Assembly (NCBI GenBank): GCA_038276395.1
Contig: JBBQAA010000004.1
Location: 1 to 15,550, forward strand
Origin: JBBQAA01 sp038276395
Lineage (GTDB): Bacteria; Actinomycetota; Thermoleophilia; Solirubrobacterales; Solirubrobacteraceae
Length of the DNA: 15,550 bases
Direction of reading: 5' to 3'
In this document: positions 1 to 7,514 of the stretch, piece by piece
How positions within the stretch are numbered: the first letter of the stretch is position 1
How the letters are laid out: each line of letters begins with the position of its first letter
The notes under the pieces: generated by a model
Told to the model about the DNA's origin: nothing
The model's input: only the letters and a program-made list of their open reading frames with translations
Database searches by the model: none
Translations under genes and position numbers: made by a program

Positions 1-428
1 CCCGGCCACGACGGCCTACGACGACCCCAACCGGCCCCACCCCCCGACCTCCCACCCCAACACCGACCACGCACAGCCACCCACTCACATCACGTCGCTT
101 CATGCACGATCCGGGCTAGGGTGTCGTGTGCGCCGTTCTGGCCCCTGGCAGACGCCCGGAGCTAACGATCGCGTGTGGGCCGGACCCTTGACCCGGAGAT
201 TCGAGGCGGATCGGCTCGCGCTGAGCCGAGAGCGGTCGGGGACCGAAGCGCGGCGGCCCCGGCCCTCTGGAAGGCTGCGAGGGCGACCGTCCGTTTTCAG
301 CGGGGGGCGAGCACCGCACCCGTGGGGTGAGCCTCGTCCGCGCGGCGCGCGGGTTGCCGCGTGGACCGGCGCACGGCGGGTACGTAGGGCTCACGATGGC
401 GGACTCGGGGGCGGCTTCGGAGCGTGAG
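1..428. other. Region without a recognisable gene
   Basis: No reading frame here has a convincing codon pattern or a recognisable product. The first 100 bases are unusually rich in C and A and poor in G, unlike the rest of the window. A TAGGGT sequence at 117-122 could be a -10 box for the CDGSH gene downstream, but no good -35 partner was seen. An open plus-strand frame at 128-427 gives an arginine- and proline-rich peptide of the kind expected by chance in GC-rich DNA. Confidence 0.4.
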
Positions 429-606
429 ATGGCGACGATCGTTCCCTACCGTGATGGGCCGCTGCTCGTGCGCGGCCCGTTTCGGATGCACGACCAGGAG
501 GGCAACGCGATCTCGATCGGTCGCGACCGTGGCGCTGTGCCGATGCGGAAAGTCGCGGTTGCGGCCGTTCTGCGACGGCACCCACGCGCTCGTGCGCTTT
601 CGCGCC
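429..606 (+). pseudogene. CDGSH iron-sulfur domain protein, frameshifted
   Basis: CDGSH proteins are small and carry a [2Fe-2S] cluster held by three Cys and one His. The N-terminal part (MATIVPYRDGPLLVRGPF) reads from ATG 429, with GGAG six bases upstream; an in-frame ATG at 396 is an alternative start. The cluster motif CRCGKSRLRPFCDGTH reads from 538 to 585 in the next frame. A frameshift therefore lies between about 515 and 535, equal to one extra base or two missing bases. All four ligands survive after the shift. Homology ends about 20 bases after the motif, at a joint with the oppositely oriented heme-oxygenase-like pseudogene. In related genomes the two are, as far as I recall, neighbours on one strand. 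A sequencing error could cause the frameshift but not the joint. Confidence 0.72.
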
Positions 607-1247
607 CGGCGAGCGTCACGCCCGGGATGCGGTCGAGGTAGGCGCCGTAGGTGCCGTCCAGGCCGGCGGCTCGCATCGTCTTGGCGAAGAGCGCGGCGTG
701 GAGGCGATCCGGCCGCCCGCCGCCATACTCGTCCGCCTGGATCTCGACGAGCGCCGCCTTCGGGGCACCGGTGAGCCGCGGTATCGCCCAGGTGTGAGGG
801 TCGGCCTCCTTGAGCTGGTAGGCCGACCGGTGCACGAGAAATTCGAGAGAACCTGCTCGGCGGTGGCCTCCCGCTCGACGTACCGGGAGAGCGAGGGGGC
901 CTCATCGCTCTCGGCGATCGCGCGCAGGGCGAGATCGAACTCTGATGCCGCGGGCACTGAGTCCGGAACCGGGACGGCGGACTCGAGGCCCCGCTCCCAT
1001 GCCGCTTCGAGAACGGCGCGAATCGCGAGCAGCCCGGGTTCCCATTCCCACGCGTCGTCGACTCCGGGCAGGCCCGGTAGTGCAGCTCGTAGAGCAGGTA
1101 AAGCGCGAGGTGAAGGTCCTCGTCGCCCAGCGGGTCGAGCCCGTCGAGGAGCCGGGGATCAAGCGCAGCCGGTGTGTGCGGCGGACGGACAAGTAGGCCG
1201 AGCACCCGCTCCGATAGCTCGCCACGGGATTCCCGGAGTCCGAGCAC
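606..1247 (-). pseudogene. Iron-containing redox enzyme (heme-oxygenase-like fold), frameshifted and truncated
   Basis: The protein resembles the iron-containing redox enzyme family with a heme-oxygenase-like helical fold. The likely start is GTG 1247, just after the ligase stop at 1270. The pieces are LGDEDLHLALYLLYELHYR in one frame, WEWEPGLLAIRAVLEAAWE to EATAEQVL in a second, and HRSAYQLKEADPHTWAIPRL to LDRIPGVTLA in a third. The first shift, near 1080, fits loss of one G from a G run. The second, near 845, fits duplication of a TC dinucleotide. The coding sequence stops at about 606, where it abuts the CDGSH gene, so roughly the C-terminal third of the usual protein is gone. Two indels plus truncation argue for a dead gene. 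The exact reaction of this family is not clear to me. Confidence 0.68.
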
Positions 1248-1269
1248 CGCCCGGGAGGTACCCGCCCCG

Positions 1270-2373
1270 CTAGGCGACGAACCGGTCACGCAGCCACGCG
1301 GTCGCGCGATGCGGGCTGCCGGCTGCGGCGCGTCGCATGCGTGCCGCCCCGCCCTCGCGGGCAAGCGCACGAGCCGAGTCGAGTTCCTCGACACACCCGA
1401 GCTCACGGGCGAACGGCGCGAGGCCCTCGATCAGTTCGGCGAGTCGCTCGCGGGTCGGGCGCGGTTCGCCCGTCTCCAGGTCGGCGAGCCGTCCCGCGGA
1501 TCCGTGCCGGCACGCCGACCAGCGGTTCTCCGCGATACGCCAGCCCGCGGCCGGGATCGGGACCTCCCCGGCGTCGTAGCCGGCGGCGAGCCGGGCGGCG
1601 AGGGTGTGCACGACGGCGACCACGGCGGCGGCGTCGGCCACGGAGCTCTGCGCGTCGGGGACGCGCAGCTCGATCGTCCCGTAGCGCGGGTGGGGGCGAA
1701 GCTCCCACCACCAGTCACCGAGATAGCCGGAGCGCTCACGCCAGGCGTAGGCGTCAGCGAGTTCTCCCCATGAGGCGAGGGTGGGGGGGACCCCTTGGCG
1801 CGGAAGCTGCTCGGCGATCTTCGGCCGGACGGAGGCGAGCTCGGTGTCCTCACCCGCGTAGAACGGGGCGTTGGCAGCGAGCGCCGCGAGCTCTGGGAGA
1901 TGGTTGCGCAGCCCGTGGTAGACGGCGAGCGCCCGATCGGCGGGCCTGACCGCGACGTGGACCTGGAGGGCGGACACGATCTGCCGGTGCGCGAGCCGCC
2001 CAAACTCGGTCCTCGCGGCGGCATACCGTCGGCCGGGGCTGATCGGGCCCTCGGGCGCTCCGAACGGGTGTGCACCGGCGGCGGCGAGACATGCGTGATC
2101 GCCGAGCGCAGCCGCGAGGTCGCGCCGCCCGGTGGTGAGTGCCGCCGCGACCTCTCGTGCCGAGCGGCACGGTCGCGTCACGATCTCGAGCTGGCAGGCG
2201 GGCAGCTCGGGCTTGAACCGTGGATCGTCCTCGAGCAGCTCGAGGGCCAAGCCGGCGAGCGGGGCGAGGTCGAGTGTCGCCGGATCGAGCAACATGACCT
2301 CCTCCTCGGCCCCGACGGTCATCGGGGCCGAGCGGTCAAACAGCGTGCGGATCTCGTCGGCTGACAGCATCAC
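1270..2373 (-). CDS. ybdK: YbdK-type glutamate--cysteine ligase / carboxylate-amine ligase
   Basis: Member of glutamate-cysteine ligase family 2, cytosolic ATP-dependent enzymes that join glutamate (or another carboxylate) to an amine such as cysteine. At 367 residues it has the normal length. Visible motifs: VGAEEE near residues 20-25, ACQLEIVTRP near 59-68, LQVHVAV near 136-142 (usually HVHVG), GTIELRVPDAQSSVADAA in the middle and ENRWSACRHG further on. The start is GTG 2373 or ATG 2370, and no strong ribosome-binding site was seen. The heme-oxygenase-like pseudogene follows on the same strand after about 22 bases, so the two were probably co-transcribed. The gene has no frameshift although both flanks are damaged. 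An ergothioneine- or glutathione-like thiol pathway is possible, but the substrate cannot be read from the sequence. Confidence 0.88.
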   Translation of the reverse strand: MMLSADEIRTLFDRSAPMTVGAEEEVMLLDPATLDLAPLAGLALELLEDDPRFKPELPACQLEIVTRPCRSAREVAAALTTGRRDLAAALGDHACLAAAGAHPFGAPEGPISPGRRYAAARTEFGRLAHRQIVSALQVHVAVRPADRALAVYHGLRNHLPELAALAANAPFYAGEDTELASVRPKIAEQLPRQGVPPTLASWGELADAYAWRERSGYLGDWWWELRPHPRYGTIELRVPDAQSSVADAAAVVAVVHTLAARLAAGYDAGEVPIPAAGWRIAENRWSACRHGSAGRLADLETGEPRPTRERLAELIEGLAPFARELGCVEELDSARALAREGGAARMRRAAAGSPHRATAWLRDRFVA

Positions 2374-2435
2374 GGGTGTGCGGCCGGTAGAGCGCGGGAG
2401 CGGCGAGTCTGGGTTACCCGCTCACGACGGCTGCC

Positions 2436-2520
2436 TCACTCCGCGCTGGGAGTCGTGCGAGTGGGCGCGTCGTCGGTGGGCTCGTCGAGGACGGTGTAGT
2501 CGGAGTTCCCGGGGTCGATG
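2436..2520 (-). pseudogene. Possible C-terminal scrap of an unrecognised protein
   Basis: On the minus strand a short frame with strong third-position G/C reads RPIDPGNSDYTVLDEPTDDA, continues for about nine residues and ends with TGA at 2436-2438, 63 bases before the ligase start. The acidic, threonine-rich composition looks like a real protein tail. It cannot be extended sensibly past about 2520, where the plus strand carries RTX repeats, so it may be the end of a gene cut by a rearrangement. I do not recognise the family. Confidence 0.28.
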
Positions 2521-2524
2521 GGGC

Positions 2525-2650
2525 GTTTGCGGCAAAGACATTCTGCTTGGCGGCTCGGGCAACGACCGGATCGACGGCGGCACTGGAGACGACCGCCTCT
2601 AGGGGCAGAGCGGAAAAGACCCCCTTACCGGCGACAGCGGCAGCACCGCA
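2525..2650 (+). pseudogene. RTX (calcium-binding nonapeptide repeat) gene fragment
   Basis: RTX repeats (GGxGxDxUx) bind calcium and form beta-rolls in secreted proteins. The plus strand reads GKDILLGGSGNDRIDGGTG, then DDRL and a TAG stop at 2600-2602. The same frame continues beyond the stop with GQSGKDPLTGDSGS, which still has the repeat rhythm, so the stop probably replaced a Tyr codon. There is no start, signal peptide or secretion domain, and both sides hit unrelated minus-strand coding sequence. The piece is a fragment of a larger secreted protein gene, carried here by rearrangement. Confidence 0.55.
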
Positions 2651-2658
2651 GATCATCG

Positions 2659-3231
2659 CTAGGACTCCGCCGCTGGCGGCTCGTGCATCGGTCGCGTCCC
2701 TACCCCGACGCCCTCGGCGTAGGAGAGATGGCCTCCGAGGAAGCCACCGAGCGAGAGGGCCCCGGCGCCGGCCAGCCCGAGAGCGACTCCTCTGCCTCGC
2801 GCTCCGCGGCGTCTGGCGACCAGCGATCCGGCGTAGAGAAGGGTCGCCGTGGCGTTACTCCAGGCGTGGACGAGGCCGGTGCGGCGGGCCCCGGGATCTT
2901 CCCGTTCGGCGTCGGCCCAGTCAGACCAGCCGGCTGCGATCGTGGGAGCGGCGGCCACCAGCCCCACCCCGACGAGCGTTTCGGCGGCGCCAGCAGCGTC
3001 GCGACCCCCGATGAGATCAAGAACGGTCGCGCTCGTCCACGACCCGATCGGTACGTCGGAGAGCACCGGGTGCAGCGCGTGTCCGAGCATGCGGCCGGAC
3101 AGGACGGTCTTCACCGGGCCCTGAGGGATCAGGCGGCGGACGAGTTCGCCGGCCTTGCGTCCAGCCGGGTCGAGAGCGGAGATCTCGCCGAAGCGGTCGC
3201 CGAACTCGTGGAGAGGAGATCTGGTCTTCAT
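2659..3231 (-). CDS. DUF2231 membrane protein, C-terminus probably lost
   Basis: The sequence resembles DUF2231 integral membrane proteins: the N-terminal SPLHEFGDRFGEISALDPAG, then GHALHPVLSDVPIGSWTSA, followed by hydrophobic helices (VGVGLVAAAPTIAAG, VALGLAGAGALSLGGFLGG) and GGHLSYAEGVGV. Many actinobacterial relatives continue into a Rieske [2Fe-2S] domain after this point. Here the frame ends about 15 residues later, and an RTX scrap on the other strand begins within ten bases, so the tail may have been removed. The start is taken as ATG 3231 because it overlaps the stop of the upstream frame as ATGA; ATG 3249 is in frame but has its purine-rich site too close. Function is unknown; a redox or heme-associated membrane role is suggested for the family. 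Confidence 0.7.
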   Translation of the reverse strand: MKTRSPLHEFGDRFGEISALDPAGRKAGELVRRLIPQGPVKTVLSGRMLGHALHPVLSDVPIGSWTSATVLDLIGGRDAAGAAETLVGVGLVAAAPTIAAGWSDWADAEREDPGARRTGLVHAWSNATATLLYAGSLVARRRGARGRGVALGLAGAGALSLGGFLGGHLSYAEGVGVGTRPMHEPPAAES

Positions 3232-3422
3232 GCTGAGCGGCTTACCCATCCTCCGGTCTCATATCTCGGCGCGAGCGGTGCCGGCCCCCACCGCAGGATC
3301 CGCGACATCGCGAGTTGCGCGGCCACCGCGCTGGCGGTCGCCGTGCCGAACGTGACAGCGATCCCCGCCAGGAGGGGGAGGGCCGCAAGCACGCCGCCCG
3401 CGCGCGGCCCGAGACGGTCTGC
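3228..3422 (-). pseudogene. Membrane-protein C-terminal fragment fused in frame to a transposase scrap
   Basis: The frame reads RLGPRAGGVLAALPLLAG, continues with a hydrophobic Ala/Thr-rich stretch and ends at TGA 3228-3230, overlapping the DUF2231 start. The GPRxGGVLAALPLLAG pattern is typical of small multi-helix membrane proteins of unknown function. Its upstream part is absent: the frame runs straight into IS1595-type transposase sequence. It was probably the gene upstream of DUF2231 in an operon and lost its 5' portion at the insertion point. Confidence 0.42.
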
Positions 3423-3766
3423 GTTTCTGGTGACGACGTACCAGACAGCCGCAAACCAACTGGTCAGCGGCGTGCGAGTCCCCCGCGAAGATCGTCTCGG
3501 CCGTCACCGACGTGTCACGCCGGCACGCGCTGCAGCGACGCAGCCGTCGGCGCGCTGCCACCACCCGCCGCCCACCGCCCCGCAGAACCGACAGGTGAGC
3601 CCATCGCCCCAGCGCAGCCGCTCCAAATAGCGCAGCACGCGAGGTCGTCGGGAAACCACGCCAGCAGCTCATGCCACGCCCGGGGGTAGTCCACGCCCGC
3701 CTCCGGGTGCTCGGCCATCCCCACCGCGCTGCCGCGCAAGGGGGACCGAAGCAGATAGCCCACCCC
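3423..3766 (-). mobile_element. IS1595-type insertion sequence remnant (transposase N-terminus)
   Basis: The minus strand begins MAEHPEAGVDYPRAWHELL (ATG 3718; an upstream in-frame ATG lies at 3763) and continues AWFPDD, the typical N-terminus of actinobacterial IS1595 transposases. A zinc ribbon (CRFCGAVGGGWW, later CSACRRDTSVTAETIFAG) and TSWFAAVWYVVTRN follow. The pieces lie in different frames. One base is missing after LACC near 3620 and one near 3548 before the second CxxC. One C is extra in the C5 run at 3480-3484. The catalytic DDE/N domain is absent. Sequence around 3735-3766 upstream of the start could be the left terminal repeat; no matching right end is visible. This is a dead element. 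Confidence 0.68.
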
Positions 3767-3896
3767 CGCGTTTACACGGATCGGGGCGGCGACTGGGCCT
3801 CGCTTTGGCGGCTTGCCGGCTAGCCACCCGGAGATCCTGGTCCTGCCGAGCTGGCGTGGTTAGGGTGGGTCTTTGAGCGAGCGAGGGGAGCAGGAC
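3767..3896. other. Short intergenic stretch with possible promoter of the aldehyde dehydrogenase gene
   Basis: The stretch between the IS remnant and the aldehyde dehydrogenase holds a TAGGGT at 3861-3866 that could be a -10 box, placing a transcript start about 25 bases before the GTG at 3897. No convincing -35 box was seen at the right distance. AGGGGAG at 3883-3889 is the ribosome-binding site. Confidence 0.35.
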
Positions 3897-5357
3897 GTGG
3901 CGATCGTGGAGAACGGCACACCGACGAGGGGCGAGGATGCCATGGTGATCGCGGAGCTCAATGAGGTCGTCGAGCGGCAGCGGGCGGCGTTCGCCGCCGA
4001 CCCGTTCCCGTCGCTGGAGGAGCGGCGGGAGCTGCTGGGAGTCGTGGCGGGGATGCTCGTCGGCCACCGCGCGCAGATCCAGGAGGCCCTGAGCAGTGAT
4101 TTCGGCGTGCATCCGCCGTTGGCCGCCGATCTGATCGAGGTGCTGGGTCCGGCGGGCCGGGCGGGATACGTCGCCGAGCAGCTCGAGGCGTGGATGGCAC
4201 CCGAGCCGAGGCCGATCGATCCGGCGCTGTTCGGGACGGGCCGCGCCTTCGTCCAGCCGCAGCCCAAGGGCGTGGTGGGCAACCTCGTGCCCTGGAACTT
4301 CCCGTTCGATCTCTCGGTCGGGCCGCTGATCGAGATGCTCGCGGCGGGGAACCGCGTGGTCATCAAGCCTTCGGAGTACGCGCCGGCGTGCGGGGAGCTG
4401 CTGCGGGAGATGGTCCGTGAGACGTTCGAACCCGAGCGGGTCGACGTGGTCCTGGGCGGCGTCGAGCTCGCGCGCGCGTTCGCGCGCGTGCGCTGGGATC
4501 ACCTGCTCTACACGGGCAGCCCGTCGGTGGGCCGGGAGATCGCGAGGGCGGCGGCCGAGCAGCTGGTCCCGGTCACGCTCGAGTTGGGCGGCAAGTGCCC
4601 GGCGATCCTCGCTGAGGACAGCGTCGATGCCGAATCGGTCAAGCAGGTGCTCGGGACCAAGGCAGTGAAGAACGGGCAGATGTGCATCTCGGTCGACTAC
4701 TGCCTCGTGCCGCGCGGCCGGCTCGAGGAGTTCGCCGAGCTCGCGGCGGCTCACGTGCGCGACGCGATGACGGGATACGCCGCCTCGGAGAGCTGCACGG
4801 GCATCATCTCGAACCGGCACCTCGAGCGAATCCAGGGCCTGCTCGACGAAGCGCGGTCTCGGGGCTGCGACGTCCGTGAGCTCGAGCCGGCGGGAGAGGT
4901 CGATCCGAACCGCCGGCAGCTACCGATCGCCCTGCTGATCGATCCGCCCGAGGACCTCGCGCTGATGCAGGAGGAGATCTTTGGCCCGATCCTCCCGGTC
5001 AAGGCCTACGACGAGCTCGATCAAGCCGTCGCTTACGTCAACGAGGGCGAGCGCCCGCTCGCGCTCTACGTGTTCGCCAAGGACGCGGGGACCGCCGACG
5101 AAGTGCTTCGCCGCACGAGCTCCGGAGGCGCCTGCGTGAACACGGCGGCGGTGCACGGCGCGCTCCCGTCGCTTCCGTTCGGCGGGATCGGCCAGAGCGG
5201 CGCCGGTCGTCACCACGGGCTCGAGGGCTTCCGCGAGTTCTCGAACCTGCGCGGGGTCTTCGTGCGCGGCGAGGGCGACATGATCGAGGCGTTCATGCCA
5301 CCGTACGGGCCGGCCGCGCAGGCCGTCGTCGACAGCGCGCTCGCGGGAGCGGCGTAG
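3897..5357 (+). CDS. NAD(P)+-dependent aldehyde dehydrogenase, coniferyl-aldehyde type
   Basis: The enzyme oxidises an aldehyde to the acid in the cytosol, with a thiohemiacetal on the catalytic Cys. It most resembles coniferyl aldehyde dehydrogenases, which turn coniferaldehyde into ferulate. From GTG 3897 it has 486 residues. PWNFP carries Asn134 of the oxyanion hole, VIKPSE is the cofactor-binding Lys, YTGS the nucleotide fold, LELGGK has the general base Glu229, and GQMCIS has catalytic Cys263. EEIFGP and GGIGQSGAGRHHG close the fold. All key residues are present. GTG 3897 is chosen because AGGGGAG stands about seven bases upstream; TTG 3873 is in frame but less likely. Substrate assignment is by family only; a fatty or other aromatic aldehyde is possible. 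Confidence 0.9.
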   Translation: MAIVENGTPTRGEDAMVIAELNEVVERQRAAFAADPFPSLEERRELLGVVAGMLVGHRAQIQEALSSDFGVHPPLAADLIEVLGPAGRAGYVAEQLEAWMAPEPRPIDPALFGTGRAFVQPQPKGVVGNLVPWNFPFDLSVGPLIEMLAAGNRVVIKPSEYAPACGELLREMVRETFEPERVDVVLGGVELARAFARVRWDHLLYTGSPSVGREIARAAAEQLVPVTLELGGKCPAILAEDSVDAESVKQVLGTKAVKNGQMCISVDYCLVPRGRLEEFAELAAAHVRDAMTGYAASESCTGIISNRHLERIQGLLDEARSRGCDVRELEPAGEVDPNRRQLPIALLIDPPEDLALMQEEIFGPILPVKAYDELDQAVAYVNEGERPLALYVFAKDAGTADEVLRRTSSGGACVNTAAVHGALPSLPFGGIGQSGAGRHHGLEGFREFSNLRGVFVRGEGDMIEAFMPPYGPAAQAVVDSALAGAA

Positions 5358-5370
5358 GCCAGGTGGGCTA

Positions 5371-5553
5371 CTACCAGCGCGCATCGTTCAGCCACAGCGA
5401 GCGTGGCGGAGGAGCTCGGCCGCCCCGGCGGAGCAGCTCGACGCGCTCGACGGGATCGGCCCGACCACGGCGCAGAGGCAGCGCGCGGTGCGCTTCGAGG
5501 ACCTTCGTCAGCCCCTGTTCGTCGACGGCGAGGCTGTACTGCTCGCCAAACAT
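5371..5553 (-). CDS. Possible small protein, unrecognised
   Basis: A 60-residue frame begins ATG 5553 with MFGEQYSLAVDEQGLTKVLE and ends LWLNDARW. The first half has believable composition and codon use; the second half is arginine-rich. It lies on the same strand as, and 127 bases after, the GcvT-like gene, so it could end that operon. No ribosome-binding site at a good distance was found. The plus strand opposite also reads a helix-hairpin-helix-like peptide, so the call is weak. Nothing else was seen between 5358 and 5680. Confidence 0.25.
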   Translation of the reverse strand: MFGEQYSLAVDEQGLTKVLEAHRALPLRRGRADPVERVELLRRGGRAPPPRSLWLNDARW

Positions 5554-5680
5554 CCCCGACGTCGCGCGCCGCTACGGCCGCGGCCTCGCCCGCGCGGGGG
5601 GTTCACCGCCGGCCCGCGCCCCGGCTCGGACGCCGCGCCCATCCGGGTGTTCGCGGTGCAGGGCGGGAAGGCGTCGCTCC

Positions 5681-6316
5681 TCACCGCGGCGCCTTGAACG
5701 CTCCGCGCTCGCCCGCCTCGAGCAGCTCGAGCGCCTGGCGCCCCACGCTGACAATCCCGTGGTCTCGCCCGGCGTCGTTCAGTGCGTGCCAGATCGCCAC
5801 CGAATGCGCCGGGTCGGTGAGCAGGAGGAAGCGCTCGGGCTCGGCCCGCAACACGAGGGCGGGGGAGCCGGCGAGCACGAGGTCAGCGACCTCGCGCACC
5901 GCATGCGCCGGCTCGCCCTCCACCTCCAGCTCCGCCTCCGCGAGCACGGCGGCCGCTCGTGGCCCCACGAGCACGAGCACGTCATGGCTGTCGCTCACGT
6001 CCGGGGCGCCCCCCTCGCGGAGCCGCGCGATCACCGTGCGGTCGCGGCGCGGGTCGGCGACCACGAGCGTGCGCTCCGGTCCGCCGGCGAGCGCCACCGC
6101 CTCCCCGAGCGGCTCTGCCCCCCGGGGATCACCGCGGAGCTCGAGCACCACCGCGGCCAGGCGCGCCGCGATCCCGACCGCCTGCCGGCACGCGGCGAGC
6201 TCGGCGCCCACCGAGCCGTAGTCGAGCGCGACGAGACGACCGTCCTCCTCGGCCAGCGTGGCGCCGGCCAGGCGAACGGCCGCCTCGAGCGACGGTCGCC
6301 GAGACGACGTGCTCAG
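5681..6316 (-). CDS. GcvT-like (aminomethyltransferase / folate-binding fold) protein
   Basis: About 211 residues if started at CTG 6316. Features such as LVLVGPRAAAVL, LVLRAEPERFLLL and WHALNDAGRDHGIVSVGRQALELL resemble the GcvT/YgfZ/sarcosine-oxidase folate-binding fold, in which a tetrahydrofolate one-carbon unit is bound. It is about half the length of a full glycine-cleavage T protein and probably keeps only part of that fold. The first ATG/GTG/TTG codon in frame is GTG 6211, but good coding sequence (RRPSLEAAVRLAGATLAEED) extends further upstream. A CTG there overlaps the stop of the MetE-like gene as CTGA and gives a natural MSTSS N-terminus. The coupling suggests joint work in one-carbon transfer. 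The family assignment comes from pattern only. Confidence 0.6.
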   Translation of the reverse strand: MSTSSRRPSLEAAVRLAGATLAEEDGRLVALDYGSVGAELAACRQAVGIAARLAAVVLELRGDPRGAEPLGEAVALAGGPERTLVVADPRRDRTVIARLREGGAPDVSDSHDVLVLVGPRAAAVLAEAELEVEGEPAHAVREVADLVLAGSPALVLRAEPERFLLLTDPAHSVAIWHALNDAGRDHGIVSVGRQALELLEAGERGAFKAPR

Positions 6317-7455
6317 ATCCCGAGCTCCTCGGAGGCCATCTGCGCCCCCTTGACCCGGTTCGCAATCTTCTCCATCGCGACGTCGCGGGCGAAGTCGGGC
6401 GAGCCGTGCTTCGGCTTCAGGTCGCGGGAGAAGGGCGAGAAGCCGCAGTCATCGGTGGCGCCGAGGCGCTCCTTCGGGATGTGCTTGGCCGCGGTCACGA
6501 GCTGGTCGCGCACCTGCTCGGGCGTCTCCACCTCCGGGTTCAGCGGGTTGATGACGCCCATGAAGCACACCTGCGGCACGCCGTTGGCGTCGTCGCGGGA
6601 GTACTGCCCGACGAGGCGGTAGACCTCCTCGCGATCCTCCTCGCTCGAGCACTGGATCAGGAAGTAGCCCGCGTTGAGACCGAACATCTTCGAGAGGAGC
6701 TTCTCGTACGGGACCTCCTTGGAGTGCACGGAGTCGTTGTCGCCGCCCGGGCACGTGTGGATCCCGATGTTCTTGCGCTCCTCCGGGGAGAAGCGGTCGA
6801 TCACGCGGTTGTTCAGGTCGATGAACTCCTGAAGCATGTCCTTGTTCGTCCAGGGGTTGCGCGAGTCGTTCTTGTTGGCGAGGCGCCCCTCGGTGAAGTC
6901 GATCGACACGCGCTCGGCGCCCGCCGCGAAGCACTGCCGGATGTCCTTCTCCACCTCGTCGCACAGGTCGTCGAGGAACTGCTCGCGGGAGTAGCCGTCG
7001 AGCTCGCCCTCGAGGGGGTAGAGGAGCATGAGCATCGAGGGCGCGATGACCGCCTGCTTGACGCCCTTCGCGGCGATCTTCTTGTTCTTCTCCACGTACT
7101 CCGAGGCGTAGGTCTGGTACCTGAAGGGGCCGCCGGTCAGCCGCGGGAGCTGGCGGTGATGGCCGTCGTCGAAGATGGCGAAGAACTGGCCGTCCCCCGC
7201 GAGGTTGGGGGCGAGGCCGGTCCCGGCGAGCGTGGTCGTGATCGGGTAGGTCGCGAACGACGACTCGCGCTGCTCGCCGTCGGTGACGAGCGTCTCGCCC
7301 GTCTCCTCGAGGCGCTTGATCGAGTCCTCCGCCGCCTCCTCCTGGAGCTTCTCGAGATCGCTCGCCTCGATCTTGCCGTCGTCCAGATCCTGGTAGGCGT
7401 CCTGGAGCTTCTCGGATCGCGGCAGCGACCCCACGAGCTCGGTAGGAATCGGCAT
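6313..7455 (-). CDS. Core MetE-like, cobalamin-independent methionine synthase family methyltransferase
   Basis: Zinc-dependent methyltransferase of the MetE C-terminal family, 380 residues, about half the size of classical MetE because the N-terminal domain is missing. Such enzymes activate a thiol (homocysteine, or coenzyme M in epoxyalkane transferases) on zinc for alkylation. Visible zinc ligands are His233 and Cys235 in GIHTCPGG and Cys337 in GATDDCGFS, with an acidic cluster SSEEDREE at 270-277 that may supply the Glu ligand. The N-terminus PTELVGSLPRSEKL is typical. ATG 7455 is preceded by GGAGAGGAGAGA. The GcvT-like gene follows with a 4-base overlap. Core MetE proteins studied elsewhere take methyl groups from corrinoid proteins rather than from polyglutamyl methyl-folate. 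The true donor and acceptor here are unknown. Confidence 0.82.
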   Translation of the reverse strand: MPIPTELVGSLPRSEKLQDAYQDLDDGKIEASDLEKLQEEAAEDSIKRLEETGETLVTDGEQRESSFATYPITTTLAGTGLAPNLAGDGQFFAIFDDGHHRQLPRLTGGPFRYQTYASEYVEKNKKIAAKGVKQAVIAPSMLMLLYPLEGELDGYSREQFLDDLCDEVEKDIRQCFAAGAERVSIDFTEGRLANKNDSRNPWTNKDMLQEFIDLNNRVIDRFSPEERKNIGIHTCPGGDNDSVHSKEVPYEKLLSKMFGLNAGYFLIQCSSEEDREEVYRLVGQYSRDDANGVPQVCFMGVINPLNPEVETPEQVRDQLVTAAKHIPKERLGATDDCGFSPFSRDLKPKHGSPDFARDVAMEKIANRVKGAQMASEELGI

Positions 7456-7514
7456 TCTCTCTCCTCTCCGGCCCGCCCCCGCGGCGCGGACCGATGGCTG
7501 GCACCCCTCGACCG

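Noticed and set aside
128..427. Open plus-strand frame before the CDGSH gene
   Set aside because: Arg/Pro/Gly-rich with no motif and no ribosome-binding site; best explained as chance.
3669..4820. Long minus-strand frame opposite the aldehyde dehydrogenase gene
   Set aside because: It mirrors the codons of a well-recognised plus-strand enzyme and is full of Arg, His and Leu with no motif. Such antisense frames are common in very GC-rich coding DNA.
5424..5490. Helix-hairpin-helix (ComEA-like) peptide EQLDALDGIGPTTAQ on the plus strand
   Set aside because: The match is short, has no second hairpin, start or partner gene, and a competing minus-strand frame exists. It could be a scrap but is not supported enough to list.
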